In this document: piece after piece, positions 35,066-52,661 of the stretch
Layout: each line of letters begins with the position of its first letter
Position numbering within the stretch: the stretch's first letter is position 1
Origin: Rhodopseudomonas palustris
GTDB lineage: Bacteria > Pseudomonadota > Alphaproteobacteria > Rhizobiales > Xanthobacteraceae
NCBI RefSeq assembly: GCF_007005445.1
Contig: NZ_CP041387.1
Coordinates: 744,001-808,000 of the forward strand
Reading direction: 5' to 3'
Length of the DNA: 64,000 nt
Notes under the pieces: model-generated
Seen by the model: the letters and a program-made list of their open reading frames with translations, nothing else
Told to the model about the DNA's origin: nothing
The model's database searches: none
Made by a program: the position numbers and the translations under genes

Positions 35066-35947
35066 CTATTTGCCGGCCTTCAACGCCGCGACCAGTTCGC
35101 GTGCCAGGCGCGGCGCCGAATCTCCCTCGGCCGCAGCTACGTCCGCTCCGACCGATGCCGAAAGATCCGGGCGTCGCGTCAGCGTCGGTCCGCCGAGCAT
35201 GATCCCGACCTTCGGATTGCGCGACCTTCGCCTGACGTCCTGGATGTAGCGCTTCAGTTCGTCGGGCCGTCGATCGCTGGTGACCCAAAGTCCGATCACC
35301 TCGAACCAGCACTCGCCGATGAGTGAGAACAGATCGCCGAGCGGCCTGAACGGCATCGAGCGCACCGCCCATCCGTCGCGGTAGAACAGTTCGGCCACCA
35401 TCGTCATTTCGAGACTGAGCTGATTGCCGGGAATCGTGGTCAACAACACCTCACCGCCGATGCCGCGGTTGTTGACCGGAAACGCATCGCCGAGGTGACG
35501 GACGATCTCCTGCAGCCGGCAGATCGCAAGCGTCACGGTTACCGAGTCGATCGCGTCGCTGTCGCACATTTCGGACAGCCGCCGCGCCGTCGGCGCGAGA
35601 AGGTTGAGAAAGATCAATTCGGGCGTGGTGCCCTGCGAGATAAGAGTCTCGACATGGAGCAACGCGGCCGCTTCGTCGCTTCCGAGCGTCAGCAGGACGA
35701 ACTGTTGAACTTCGAGCGTCGAGCCGCCTTCGGGCAGGCCACAAGAATTCGCAAACATGGATCGCAGCGAAAACCCAACCTGGGTCAGTACCTCTTTACG
35801 GAGCGAGATCGAAATACCGGTCGCCTTCATCGGACGGCGGTACCGCCAAATCGGTTCCGGGACGGCAGGGGAGAGCGGGACGATGGGCGAAGCGGCCCTG
35901 TCGGGTTCGACGACTTCCAGAAGCAGCCGGTCGGTCCAGTTCGTCAT
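35066..35947 (-). CDS. aerR: AerR/PpaA-type cobalamin-responsive regulator
   Basis: AerR (PpaA) is an antirepressor that binds PpsR/CrtJ, with vitamin B12 (adenosylcobalamin) as a light-sensitive cofactor in Rhodobacter. The 293-residue protein has a helical middle region and a C-terminal B12-binding-like Rossmann domain with WFEVIGLWVTSD and the SRNPKVGIMLGGPTLTRRPDL block, which matches the family well. The classical DxHxxG cobalamin motif is absent, as usual for this family. It is transcribed divergently from bchF, a placement conserved in purple bacteria, and lies next to heme oxygenase, bphP and ppsR. Confidence 0.9.
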   Translation of the reverse strand: MTNWTDRLLLEVVEPDRAASPIVPLSPAVPEPIWRYRRPMKATGISISLRKEVLTQVGFSLRSMFANSCGLPEGGSTLEVQQFVLLTLGSDEAAALLHVETLISQGTTPELIFLNLLAPTARRLSEMCDSDAIDSVTVTLAICRLQEIVRHLGDAFPVNNRGIGGEVLLTTIPGNQLSLEMTMVAELFYRDGWAVRSMPFRPLGDLFSLIGECWFEVIGLWVTSDRRPDELKRYIQDVRRRSRNPKVGIMLGGPTLTRRPDLSASVGADVAAAEGDSAPRLARELVAALKAGK

Positions 35948-35993
35948 GAGGGGTACTCCGTCACCTCGAACTTAAGGCGCATAGCCCTAAGAC

Positions 35994-36011
35994 CGTCAAG
36001 TTTAATTTACG
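35994..36011. promoter_or_regulatory. Imperfect PpsR-like palindrome between aerR and bchF
   Basis: CGT-N12-ACG has the same spacing and symmetry as TGT-N12-ACA but one change in each half-site; the centre is AT-rich. It lies just upstream of a TTGACA (36022-36027) that could be the bchF -35 box. Confidence 0.45.
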
Positions 36012-36083
36012 TATGGTTTGGTTGACAGTGGCATTCGTGACGATTAGCCTTTGTTGATCAGCCCGCCCTGAAGGAGAAGCGCG

Positions 36084-38047
<1,964 letters not shown>

Positions 38048-38050
38048 CCC

Positions 38051-39647
38051 ATGCAGCTTACCGTATGGACCTATGAGGGCCCTCCCCATATCGGCGCGAT
38101 GCGCGTCGCGACGGGCATGGAGCAATTGCACTACGTGCTCCACGCTCCGCAGGGCGACACCTACGCCGATCTGCTGTTCACGATGATCGAGCGCCGCAAC
38201 AAGCGGCCGCCGGTGACCTACACGACCTTCGCTGCGCGCGATCTCGGCAAGGACACCGCGGAGCTGTTCATGACCGCGGCCCGCAACGCCTATGCGCGCT
38301 TCAAGCCGCAGGCCATGATCGTCGGAGCCTCCTGCACCGGCTCGCTGATCCAGGACGATCCGGGCGGGCTCGCCAAGTCGCTCGGCTTCTCGATCCCGGT
38401 GATCCCGATCGATCTGCCGGCGTATCAGCGCAAGGAAAACTGGGGCGCGTCCGAGACGTTCTATCAGCTCGTGCGCGCCATCGCCGGACCGAAGGCGCCG
38501 CCTCCCGGCACCAAGCGGCCCGACCGCCCGGCGGGGCAGCGCGCCAAATGCAATCTGCTCGGCCCGACCGCGCTCGGCTTCCGCCACCGCGACGACGTCG
38601 CCGAGATCACCAGGCTGCTCGCTCAGCTCGGGATCGACGTCAATGTGGTGGCGCCGATGGGCGCGACGCCGGCGGATCTGACCCGGCTCGGCGATGCCGA
38701 TTTCAACGTGGTGCTGTATCCGGAAGTCGCCTCGCAGGTGGCGTCGTGGCTGCAGCGGATCTTCCATCAGCCGTTCACCAAGACGATTCCGATCGGGGTC
38801 TCGGCGACCCGCGAATTCGTGCGCGAAGTCGCCGGCCTTGCCGGCGTCGATCCGGAGCCGGTGCTGGCGGTAGCGTCGACGCGACTGCCGTGGTACTCGC
38901 ATTCGGTCGACTCGACCTACCTGACCAACAAGCGCGTCTTCATCTTCGGTGACGCCACCCATGTGATCGCGTCGGCGCGGATCGCGTCGGAAGAGCTGGG
39001 CTTCAAGGTGGTCGGGCTCGGCACCTACAGCCGCGAGTTCGGCCGCGACGTTCGCGAGGCGGCGGCGAAATACGGCGTCGAGGCGCTGATCACCGACGAC
39101 TATCTCGAGGTCGAGGCCAAGGTCGCCGAACTGCATCCGGAACTGGTGCTGGGCACCCAGATGGAGCGCCACATCGCCAAGCGGCTCGGCGTGCCCTGTG
39201 CGGTGATCTCGGCGCCGGTGCACGTTCAGGATTTCCCTGCGCGCTATGCGCCGCAGATGGGATTCGAAGGCGCCAACGTGATCTTCGATACCTGGGTTCA
39301 TCCGCTGATGATGGGCCTCGAAGAGCATCTTCTGGCGATGTTCAAGGACGATTTCGAATTCAAGGACGGCGCGCTGCCGTCGCATCTCGGCACTGGCCAT
39401 GCACCCGCTTCGGCGCCTGCTGTGGCGGAGGTCGCCGTTGCGCTGCCGCAAAGCGCGCCGGTTCTCGACGGTGCAGCATCTGAGCCGGCTCCGACCGCAC
39501 CCGCCCCCACGGGGGCTGTGTGGGCACCGGAAGCCGAAAAGGAACTGCTGAAGATACCGTTCTTCGTCCGCGGCAAGGCTCGCCGGAATACCGAGCGCTT
39601 CGCCAACGAGAATGGTGTCGCAACCATTACTGTCGAGACCTTGTACG

Positions 39648-39673
<26 letters not shown>
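38051..39673 (+). CDS. bchB: Light-independent protochlorophyllide reductase subunit B
   Basis: BchB is the NifK-like catalytic partner of BchN. The 540-residue protein has Asp36 (PQGDTYADL), the unusual aspartate ligand of the NB cluster, and the N-terminal [13 protein letters not shown] block. The ~60-residue Ala/Pro-rich linker at about 445-495 separates the core from the C-terminal light-independent reductase tail ([25 protein letters not shown], key part [12 protein letters not shown]). It overlaps bchH by 26 bases. Confidence 0.97.
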
Positions 39674-44328
<4,655 letters not shown>

Positions 44329-44329
<1 letters not shown>

Positions 44330-45030
44330 TGGCGTTGGGCAGCTACATTGAGCGACGCGGCGAGCTCGAAACCTATTTCGATCGCACCGCCGCCGACACT
44401 TGGGCCAAGCTGACGTCGGATGCGCCGGTCAGCGGTATCCGCGCCACCGTGCGCGCCGGCCGCGACGAAATGCGGGGCACGCTGCTGTCGTGGCTTCCGG
44501 CCGACATGACCGGCACCCGGCTGCTCGACGCCGGTTGCGGCACCGGCGCGCTGTCGATCGAGGCGGCGCGGCGCGGTGCCAAGGTCGTCGCGATCGACCT
44601 GTCGCCGACGCTGGTGGCGGTGGCGCGCGAGCGCCTGCCGGCCGACATCGATCCGGCCGCGATCGACTTCCGCTCCGGCGACATGCTCGACCCCGAACTC
44701 GGCGAGTTCGACTTCGTGGTCGCGATGGACTCGCTGATCCACTATCTGCCGCACGACATCTGCCGGATGCTGGCGACGCTGGCGTCGCGCACCCGGCAGT
44801 CAATGGCGGTGACGTTCGCGCCGAAGACGCCGCTGCTGACGCTGATGCATTTCGTCGGCGGCTTTTTCCCGCGTGCCGACCGCGCGCCGGCGATCGAGCC
44901 GATCAGCGAAAAGACGCTGCGCGGTCTGGTTGCGGCCGAGCCGCTGCTGGCGCAATGGCAGCCCGGCCGCACCCATCGGGTGTCGTCCGGCTTCTACACC
45001 TCGCAGGCCCTGGAGATGGTTCGACGATGA
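44329..45030 (+). CDS. bchM: Magnesium protoporphyrin IX methyltransferase
   Basis: BchM methylates Mg-protoporphyrin IX on the C13 propionate with SAM to form the monomethyl ester used by AcsF. The 233-residue class I methyltransferase has the SAM loop LLDAGCGTGALSIEAARRG at about residue 65, then VVAIDLSPTLV, and the conserved MDSLIHY segment. I chose ATG 44329 (TGATG with bchL) over the TTG just before it. The stop overlaps lhaA by 4 bases. Confidence 0.96.
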
Positions 45031-46460
45031 GCCAACTCGCAGCGACATTGGCGAAAGGCTGGATGCGTCTCGGTACGCGCTTCCTGCCGTTCGCCGACGC
45101 GGCGACCAAGGAGCTTCCGCTCGGTCGTCTGCTGCGTCTGTCGCTGTTCCAGGTTTCGGTCGGCGCCTCGGTGGTGCTGCTCAACGGCACCCTCAACCGG
45201 GTGATGATCGTCGAGCTCGGCGTCACCACCTTGCTGGTCTCGCTGATGGTGTCGCTGCCGCTGGTGTTCGCGCCGTTCCGGGTGCTGATCGGCTTCAAGT
45301 CGGACCACCATCGCTCTGTGCTCGGCTGGCGCCGGGTGCCGTACATCTGGATGGGAACGCTGCTGCAGTTCGGCGGCTTCGCCATCATGCCGTTCGCGCT
45401 GCTGGTGCTGTCGGGCGAGGGCGCCTATCCGGCGGTGTATGGCCAGATCGGCGCCGCTCTGGCGTTTCTGCTGGTAGGAGCCGGGCTGCACACCACTCAG
45501 ACCGCCGGGCTCGCGCTCGCCACCGACATCGCGCCGGAAGTGTCGCGGCCGCGGGTGGTCGCGTTTCTGTATGTGATGCTGCTGGTCGGGATGACCGGCA
45601 GCGCGCTGATCTTCAGCGAACTGCTGCACGATTTCAGCGAGCTCAGGCTGATCCAGGTGATCCAGGGCGTCGCCGTGCTGCAGCTCGGGCTCAACATCGG
45701 GGCGCTGTGGAAGCAGGAAGCTCGCAACCCGCAATTGACCTCGGCGGCGCGGCCGCGACCGCAGTTTGCCGAATCCTGGACCCAGTTCCGCAACGCCGGC
45801 GGCTCGACCCGGATGCTGGTGGCGGTGGCGCTCGGCACTGCCGGTTTCTCGATGCAGGACATTCTGCTGGAGCCCTACGGCGCCCAGGTTTTGCAGCTCA
45901 GCGTGGGGCAGACCACGGCGCTGACCGCGTTCTTTGCGATCGGCACGCTGTGCGGATTCGCGCTGGCGGCGCGGACCCTCGGCCGTGGCGGCGATCCGTA
46001 CCGGCTCGCCGGCCTCGGCGCCATGATCGGCATGTTCGCGTTCGCCGCGGTGGTGATGTCGGCGCCGGCGCAATCGGCGGTGCTGTTCCGGATCGGCACC
46101 GCGCTGATCGGATTCGGCGGCGGTCTGTTCGCGGCCGGTACCTTGACGGCCGCGATGGCCGTGGCGTCCCGCAGTGATTCAGGAATGGCGCTCGGCACTT
46201 GGGGCGCAGTGCAGGCGACCGCAGCCGGCGGCGGCATCCTGCTCGGCGGCGGCATTCGCGATGCCGTCGCAGCTCTCGCCAGCGACGGCGCGCTCGGCGC
46301 CGTGCTGTCGGGGCCGGCCATCGGTTACTGCTTCGTCTACTACATCGAGATCGCGTTGCTGTTTGCAACGCTGGTTGCGGTCGGTCCGCTCGTGCGCACG
46401 ACACGAACGGACTACGCGCAGTCGTCAGCCAAATTCGGCCTAGCCGAATTTCCAAGTTAA
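45027..46460 (+). CDS. lhaA: LhaA, LH1 assembly factor (PucC family)
   Basis: LhaA is a 12-helix membrane protein that helps insert bacteriochlorophyll into LH1 at the site of translation. The 477-residue protein carries the family's N-terminal block SLFQVSVGASVVLLNGTLNRVMIVELGV, the SDHHRSVLGWRRVPYIWMGTLLQFGGFA loop (key part GWRRVPYIWMGT), and FSMQDILLEPYGAQVLQLSVG (key part SMQDILLEPYG). It is the second PucC-family gene in the window. Its place between bchM and puhA is conserved in purple bacteria. Confidence 0.94.
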   Translation: MSQLAATLAKGWMRLGTRFLPFADAATKELPLGRLLRLSLFQVSVGASVVLLNGTLNRVMIVELGVTTLLVSLMVSLPLVFAPFRVLIGFKSDHHRSVLGWRRVPYIWMGTLLQFGGFAIMPFALLVLSGEGAYPAVYGQIGAALAFLLVGAGLHTTQTAGLALATDIAPEVSRPRVVAFLYVMLLVGMTGSALIFSELLHDFSELRLIQVIQGVAVLQLGLNIGALWKQEARNPQLTSAARPRPQFAESWTQFRNAGGSTRMLVAVALGTAGFSMQDILLEPYGAQVLQLSVGQTTALTAFFAIGTLCGFALAARTLGRGGDPYRLAGLGAMIGMFAFAAVVMSAPAQSAVLFRIGTALIGFGGGLFAAGTLTAAMAVASRSDSGMALGTWGAVQATAAGGGILLGGGIRDAVAALASDGALGAVLSGPAIGYCFVYYIEIALLFATLVAVGPLVRTTRTDYAQSSAKFGLAEFPS

Positions 46461-46482
46461 CTAAGAGGAAGGGGTCTGTCCC

Positions 46483-47250
46483 ATGCAACCCGGAGCGTAT
46501 TTGGACTTAGCGCAGGTTACCCTGTACGTATTTTGGATCTTCTTCGCTGGCTTGCTGTTCTATCTTCGCCGTGAAGACAAGCGCGAGGGCTATCCGCTGG
46601 TCGCCGACAGCGGCAGCGGCACCCGGCTGGCGAAGATCGGCGTGCCTGCGCCGCCGGATCCGAAGACCTACCTGCTGCGTGGCGGTGCCACCAAGACCGT
46701 GCCGTCGACCGGCAACGACCGCCCGAACGTGGCGCTCGCCCCGTCGGCTCCGTGGCCCGGTGCGCCGTTCGTCCCGACCGGCAACCCGTTCGCGGACGGC
46801 GTCGGCCCCGGCTCCTATGCCCAGCGTGCCGACGTTCCGGAGCTCGCCCTCGACAACCTGCCGGCGATCGCGCCGCTGCGTGCCGCCAAGGGCATGTTCC
46901 TCGATCCGCGTGACCCGAATCCGATCGGCATGCCGGTGATCGGCTGCGACGGCGTGGTCGGCGGTACGGTGACCGAAGTCTGGGTCGACCGCGCCGAAGT
47001 GCTCGCCCGCTATCTCGAGGTGGAAGTCGCCAAGAGCCGCAAGCGCGTGCTGCTCCCGGTGCCGTTCGCGCTGATCAACGATCCGTCTGGCCGGGTGTCG
47101 GTCGACGCGATCCGTGGCGATCAGTTCGCCGGCGTCCCGACCACCGCCAAGAGCGATCAGGTCACCAAGCTCGAAGAAGACAAGATCTGTGCGTATTACG
47201 GCGCCGGCACCCTCTACGCCACGCCGCTGCGTTCGGAGTCTCTGGTATGA
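46483..47250 (+). CDS. puhA: Photosynthetic reaction centre H subunit
   Basis: The H chain (255 residues) caps the cytoplasmic side of the reaction centre and shapes the proton path to QB. It has one N-terminal transmembrane helix (YLDLAQVTLYVFWIFFAGLLFYL, about residues 5-27) followed by the REDKREGYPL segment and a soluble PRC-barrel domain that begins near GMPVIGCDGVVGGTVTEVWVDRAE (key part VIGCDGVVGGTV). AAGAGGAAGGGG lies upstream. The 22-base gap to lhaA contains no obvious promoter; transcription probably comes from upstream. Confidence 0.98.
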   Translation: MQPGAYLDLAQVTLYVFWIFFAGLLFYLRREDKREGYPLVADSGSGTRLAKIGVPAPPDPKTYLLRGGATKTVPSTGNDRPNVALAPSAPWPGAPFVPTGNPFADGVGPGSYAQRADVPELALDNLPAIAPLRAAKGMFLDPRDPNPIGMPVIGCDGVVGGTVTEVWVDRAEVLARYLEVEVAKSRKRVLLPVPFALINDPSGRVSVDAIRGDQFAGVPTTAKSDQVTKLEEDKICAYYGAGTLYATPLRSESLV

Positions 47251-47909
47251 CCGACGTCCCCAGCCAGTTTCGTGAGCTTCCATCGCCCTTGCCGGAGGGA
47301 GAGCGCGTCATCTGGCAGGGGAAGCCGACCTACAAGGGGTTGGCCATCAGGTCCTTCCACATGCGGGCGGTGGCGATCTATTTCGCCCTGCTGATCGTGT
47401 GGAAGTCCTGGTCGTACTGGTCGAACGGCCAGTCGCCGGCGGAAGCGTTGATCTCGGCATCGACGCTTCTGATCCCGGCGACGATCGGCCTCGGGCTGCT
47501 CGCGTTGCTGGTCTGGTTGTTCCGGCGCGCGACCTGCTACACCATCACCTCGAAGCGCGTCCTGATTCAGATGGGCGTGGCGCTGCCGATCACCATCAAC
47601 ATTCCGTTGACCCGGATCGCCAACGCCGACCTCCGCCGCAATCGCGACGGCAGCGGCGACATTCCGCTGCGCGTCATCGACGACAGGCGCGCATCCTACG
47701 TCCTGCTGTGGCCGCACGTGCGGCCCTGGTACATCAACAATCCCGAACCGATGCTGAATTCGGTTCCGGACGTCGCCGCCGTCGCCGCCAAGCTCGCCGA
47801 GGCGGTGAAGGCGCAGACCGACAGCTCCGCGGTGGCGATCGTGCAATCCACCAGCAGCGGCCCGGAAGACGGTCCGCTGCCGAGTTCAACCGCAACGGCA
47901 ATAGCCTGA
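47247..47909 (+). CDS. puhB: PuhB, reaction centre assembly protein
   Basis: PuhB is a membrane protein (220 residues) needed for efficient reaction centre and LH1 assembly. It begins with PSPLPEGERVIWQGKP, which is typical of the PH-like domain in this family. Two hydrophobic segments follow (AIYFALLIVWKSW and LIPATIGLGLLALLVWLF), and a C-terminal bPH2 domain contains CYTITSKRVLIQMG. It overlaps the end of puhA by 4 bases. The C-terminal 25 residues are Ser/Ala-rich and variable. Confidence 0.93.
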   Translation: MTDVPSQFRELPSPLPEGERVIWQGKPTYKGLAIRSFHMRAVAIYFALLIVWKSWSYWSNGQSPAEALISASTLLIPATIGLGLLALLVWLFRRATCYTITSKRVLIQMGVALPITINIPLTRIANADLRRNRDGSGDIPLRVIDDRRASYVLLWPHVRPWYINNPEPMLNSVPDVAAVAAKLAEAVKAQTDSSAVAIVQSTSSGPEDGPLPSSTATAIA

Positions 47910-47922
47910 ACCGGAGATCGAG

Positions 47923-48429
47923 ATGAGCGAGGCCGCGCACAATCTCAATGTTCCGAAGGGTGTCCTGATCGCGGCTGCGGCGGTCGTGTTGTTCACGATC
48001 GCCGCGGCGGCGACCACCAGCCTGACCGGCATCGGTCATTCCAAAATGACGCCGCCGGCGATGGTCGAAAGCCTCGACCTGAACTTCGAAGACAGTCCGG
48101 ACGGTGCGGTGCTGGTGTATCGCTCTGCCGACCGGCAGCTCGTGGCGTCGCTGCAACCCGGCCAGTCCGGGTTCGTGCGGGTCGTGATGCACGGTATGGC
48201 GCGCGAGCGCCAGAAGTCCGGCATCGGCTCGACGCCGTCGTTCCAGCTCGCCCGCTACGTCAACGGGCAGTACACGCTGACCGATCCGGTCACCAAGAAG
48301 GTGATCGATCTCAACGCGTTCGGCGCCGACAATCTGCGTGCTTTCGCACAATTGATGCCCGCCGGCGACGGCGCGGACCAAACCACCTCCAATAATCAAA
48401 ACCCCACCGGGAAAGGCGCTTCGAAATAA
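47923..48429 (+). CDS. puhC: PuhC, photosynthetic complex assembly protein
   Basis: This 168-residue protein has one N-terminal transmembrane helix (VLIAAAAVVLFTIAAAATTS, residues 15-34) and a periplasmic domain. The block DRQLVASLQPGQSGFVRVVMHGMARERQK (key part GFVRVVMHGMARER) is typical of PuhC, which assists LH1 and reaction centre assembly in Rhodobacter. The C-terminus ends in a low-complexity Asn/Gly tail. It sits 13 bases after puhB and 2 before the next small gene. Confidence 0.93.
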   Translation: MSEAAHNLNVPKGVLIAAAAVVLFTIAAAATTSLTGIGHSKMTPPAMVESLDLNFEDSPDGAVLVYRSADRQLVASLQPGQSGFVRVVMHGMARERQKSGIGSTPSFQLARYVNGQYTLTDPVTKKVIDLNAFGADNLRAFAQLMPAGDGADQTTSNNQNPTGKGASK

Positions 48430-48431
48430 GC

Positions 48432-49825
<1,394 letters not shown>

Positions 49826-49838
49826 GGAGGACGGTCCG

Positions 49839-50897
49839 ATGATCAGCTACCTCGGCCCACCGATCTTCGCGGCGTTCGTCTGGTGGTTCTCCACCGGGGC
49901 GGTGCTGCTGCTGGTCGGCAGCGTCGGCCGCTCGGAGTTGCTGCGGGCGGTGTGTGCCGGGGGAATGCTGATCATCGCGCTGTGCGGCCTGTCGGTGACA
50001 GCGAACGACGTCAGCGTCGGCGCGGCCTACATGGCGTTCAGTTGCATCATCTTCCTGTGGGGCGCCCAGGAGATCGCCTTCCTGTCGGGCTGGCTCACCG
50101 GCCCGCGGGCCGAGCCGTGCCCGCCCGGCGCCAAGGGCTTCGTGCGCTTCAGCTATGCGTTGCAGGCAATCCTTTATCACGAGATCTGCCTGCTCGCTTG
50201 CGGCGGCGTGGTGCTTCTGGTCACGCTCGGCGCCGAGAACCAGGTCGGGCTGTGGACCTATGTGGCGCTGTGGGTGCTGCGCCAGAGCGCCAAGATCAAT
50301 CTGTTCCTCGGCGTGCCCGTCACCAACGACGAGCTGATGCCGGACGCCGTGCAGTTCCTGAAGACCTATTTCGCCCGCAAGCCGGTCAGCGCGTTCTTCC
50401 CGATTTCGGTGACGCTGGCGACTGCGGTGCTGGTGGTTATGATCCAGCGCATTGTGGAAGTCGCCGATACGCCGTTTGAAGTGGTCGGGCTGACGCTGGT
50501 GTCGACGCTGTTTGCGCTCGGTGTCGTCGAGCATTGGTTCATGCTGCTGCCCCTGCCTGCCATCACGCTGTGGAGCTGGGGCATTCGTCCAGGTTTCTCG
50601 CCGGAGAACATCGTCATGGAACAGAACCCCTCCGCCACCATCGCTGCTGCGTCCGCGCAGGGCTCCTCGCAGCACGCCGATTCTCAAGCCGCGGTCGAGA
50701 CTCGCCCCGCACCGCAGCTTGTCGTCGTTCCCACCGCCCGCGCCGAGGAGGCGCAGCCGAAGGCGCGCCAGGTTTGCGCCCGGCAGCGGCTGGAAGATCA
50801 GTTCCGCCAGACCTTCCTGGAGCAACATCCCCGGAGCGGCTTGGCATCGGCTCGGGTCGCAGAACCCGCCGCGACGCTCAACGGGAGGACGTCATGA
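49839..50897 (+). CDS. puhE: PuhE, membrane protein of the puh operon (DUF3623)
   Basis: This 352-residue protein has about seven to eight transmembrane helices up to residue ~260, with the pattern of Puh[47 protein letters not shown] and [14 protein letters not shown]. PuhE influences bacteriochlorophyll production in Rhodobacter; its reaction is unknown. The last ~90 residues form an Ala/Gln-rich, low-complexity cytoplasmic tail that looks like an addition. Its stop overlaps the hemA ATG, and the GGGAGGA in its last codons serves hemA. Confidence 0.88.
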   Translation: MISYLGPPIFAAFVWWFSTGAVLLLVGSVGRSELLRAVCAGGMLIIALCGLSVTANDVSVGAAYMAFSCIIFLWGAQEIAFLSGWLTGPRAEPCPPGAKGFVRFSYALQAILYHEICLLACGGVVLLVTLGAENQVGLWTYVALWVLRQSAKINLFLGVPVTNDELMPDAVQFLKTYFARKPVSAFFPISVTLATAVLVVMIQRIVEVADTPFEVVGLTLVSTLFALGVVEHWFMLLPLPAITLWSWGIRPGFSPENIVMEQNPSATIAAASAQGSSQHADSQAAVETRPAPQLVVVPTARAEEAQPKARQVCARQRLEDQFRQTFLEQHPRSGLASARVAEPAATLNGRTS

Positions 50898-52105
50898 ACT
50901 ACGAAGCCTATTTCAAGCGGCAGATCGAAGGCCTCCATCGCGAGGGTCGCTATCGCGTGTTCGCCGACCTGGAGCGCCACGCGGGTTCGTTCCCGCGCGC
51001 GACTCACCATCGGCCCGAAGGCACCAGCGAAGTCACGGTGTGGTGCTCGAACGACTATCTCGGCATGGGCCAGCACCCGGCGGTGCTGAGCGCGATGCAC
51101 GAGGCGCTGGATTCCTGCGGAGCCGGCGCCGGCGGCACCCGCAACATCGCTGGCACCAACCACTATCACGTGCTGCTGGAGCAGGAGCTTGCGGCACTGC
51201 ACGGCAAGGAAGCCGGTCTGCTGTTCGCCTCCGGTTATGTCTCGAACTGGGCGACGCTGTCGACGCTGGCGTCGCGCATGCCCGGCTGCGTGATCCTGTC
51301 GGACGAGCTGAATCACGCCTCGATGATCGAGGGCATCCGCCACAGCCGCAGCGAGACCCGGATCTTCGCGCACAACGATCCGCGCGATCTCGAGCGCAAG
51401 CTCGCCGATCTCGATCCGCACGCCCCGAAGCTGGTGGCGTTCGAGTCGGTGTATTCGATGGACGGCGACATCGCGCCGATCGCCGAGATCTGCGACGTCG
51501 CCGACGCGCACAACGCCATGACCTATCTGGACGAGGTCCACGGCGTCGGCCTGTACGGTCCGAACGGCGGCGGCATCGCCGATCGTGAGGGGCTCAGCCA
51601 CCGCCTCACCGTAATCGAAGGCACCCTGGCGAAAGCGTTCGGCATCGTCGGCGGTTACATCACCGGCTCGGCGGCGCTGTGCGACTTCGTCCGCAGCTTC
51701 GCCTCGGGCTTCATCTTCTCGACCTCGCTGCCGCCGGCGGTCGCCGCCGGAGCGCTGGCCAGCGTTCGCCACATCCGCTCGAGCTCGGCCGAGCGCGATC
51801 GCCATCAGGATCGTGTTGCGCGGCTGCGGATGCGGCTCGACCAGGTCGGCGTCGCCCACATGCCGAACCCGAGCCACATCGTACCGGTGATGGTCGGCGA
51901 CGCCGTGCTGTGCAAGCAGATCAGCGACGAGCTGATCAACCGCTATGGCATCTATGTGCAGCCGATCAACTATCCGACCGTGCCGCGCGGCACCGAGCGG
52001 CTGCGGATCACGCCGTCGCCGCAGCACACCGACGCCGACATCGAGCATCTGGTGCAGGCGCTCGCCGAAATCTGGGCCCGTGTCGGCCTCGCCAAGGCCG
52101 CCTGA
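50894..52105 (+). CDS. hemA: 5-aminolevulinate synthase
   Basis: HemA condenses glycine and succinyl-CoA to 5-aminolevulinate by the C4 route, the entry to all tetrapyrroles. The 403-residue PLP enzyme has the conserved N-terminal [12 protein letters not shown], the glycine-rich [14 protein letters not shown], the [11 protein letters not shown] cofactor-aspartate region and the PLP lysine in EGTLAKAFG. The start ATG 50894 overlaps the puhE stop (ATGA). A strong terminator follows, so hemA ends the long bchF-to-hemA superoperon. Confidence 0.97.
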   Translation: MNYEAYFKRQIEGLHREGRYRVFADLERHAGSFPRATHHRPEGTSEVTVWCSNDYLGMGQHPAVLSAMHEALDSCGAGAGGTRNIAGTNHYHVLLEQELAALHGKEAGLLFASGYVSNWATLSTLASRMPGCVILSDELNHASMIEGIRHSRSETRIFAHNDPRDLERKLADLDPHAPKLVAFESVYSMDGDIAPIAEICDVADAHNAMTYLDEVHGVGLYGPNGGGIADREGLSHRLTVIEGTLAKAFGIVGGYITGSAALCDFVRSFASGFIFSTSLPPAVAAGALASVRHIRSSSAERDRHQDRVARLRMRLDQVGVAHMPNPSHIVPVMVGDAVLCKQISDELINRYGIYVQPINYPTVPRGTERLRITPSPQHTDADIEHLVQALAEIWARVGLAKAA

Positions 52106-52135
52106 GCCCTTCACTGATCTACCCGAGCAAGACTG

Positions 52136-52167
52136 GCGCGCGCCGCAAGGCGCGCGCTTTTGTCTTT
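52136..52167 (+). terminator. Rho-independent terminator after hemA
   Basis: A perfect 9-bp stem GCGCGCGCC/GGCGCGCGC with a GCAA tetraloop (52136-52157) is followed by TTTTGTCTTT. It lies 31 bases after the hemA stop. Confidence 0.9.
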
Positions 52168-52661
52168 GCGGGGCTCGCTGCCTGTGTCTGCCGCTCACCC
52201 CGACCCTCTCCCCGCGAAGAGCGGGGAGAGGGAGCGAGCCGCTCTTGGGGTGGCGCCTGAGCCCGACCTGGCGCGGACGCTTGAGAGTCTCAGTCTCGCG
52301 CTCGGCCCAGAGCAGTTCTGCAATTTATAGAATCAGAGCTGATCCGCACCGCGTGCCACACCTACAACCTCATGGTGAGGAGGCGCGTAGCGCCGTCTCG
52401 AACCATGTGACGCAGGGAATGCGTTGCCCCATCCTTCGAGACGCCCGGCTTCGCCGGTCTCCTCAGGATGAGGACTCAGTGCCTTCGGAAAAGTCGGATC
52501 GTTTCAATCAAACGATGAACCGCTCTAACTTCTCCCCGCGCGCGGGGAGAGGTCGGATTGCGCAGCAATCCGGGTGAGGGGGCATTCGGCAAGGCCGAAC
52601 GTCAGAAATCTTCGACGGTCAGGGCCGGGCTCGGCGGATCAGGACCGCCGGTCCCCTTCGG
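52162..52661. other. Repeat-rich spacer between the photosynthesis and cbb loci
   Basis: The spacer holds a perfect 12-bp hairpin CCCTCTCCCCGC/GCGGGGAGAGGG (52204-52232), the copy C two-hairpin repeat (52368-52473) and a second CTCCCCGCGCGCGGGGAGAG palindrome near 52533-52553. I see no convincing gene here. It marks the border between the two functional loci. Confidence 0.65.
52368..52473. repeat. Two-hairpin palindromic repeat, copy C
   Basis: CCTCATGGTGAGGAG...CGAACCATG (52368-52406) is followed by CATCCTTCGAGAC...CTCAGGATGAGG (52430-52473). It is the same family as copies A and B, here with the elements in inverted orientation. Confidence 0.85.

Noticed and set aside
52162..52661. Small gene in the hemA-cbbR spacer
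   Set aside because: Open frames there run through palindromic repeats and have no ribosome site or recognisable domain.
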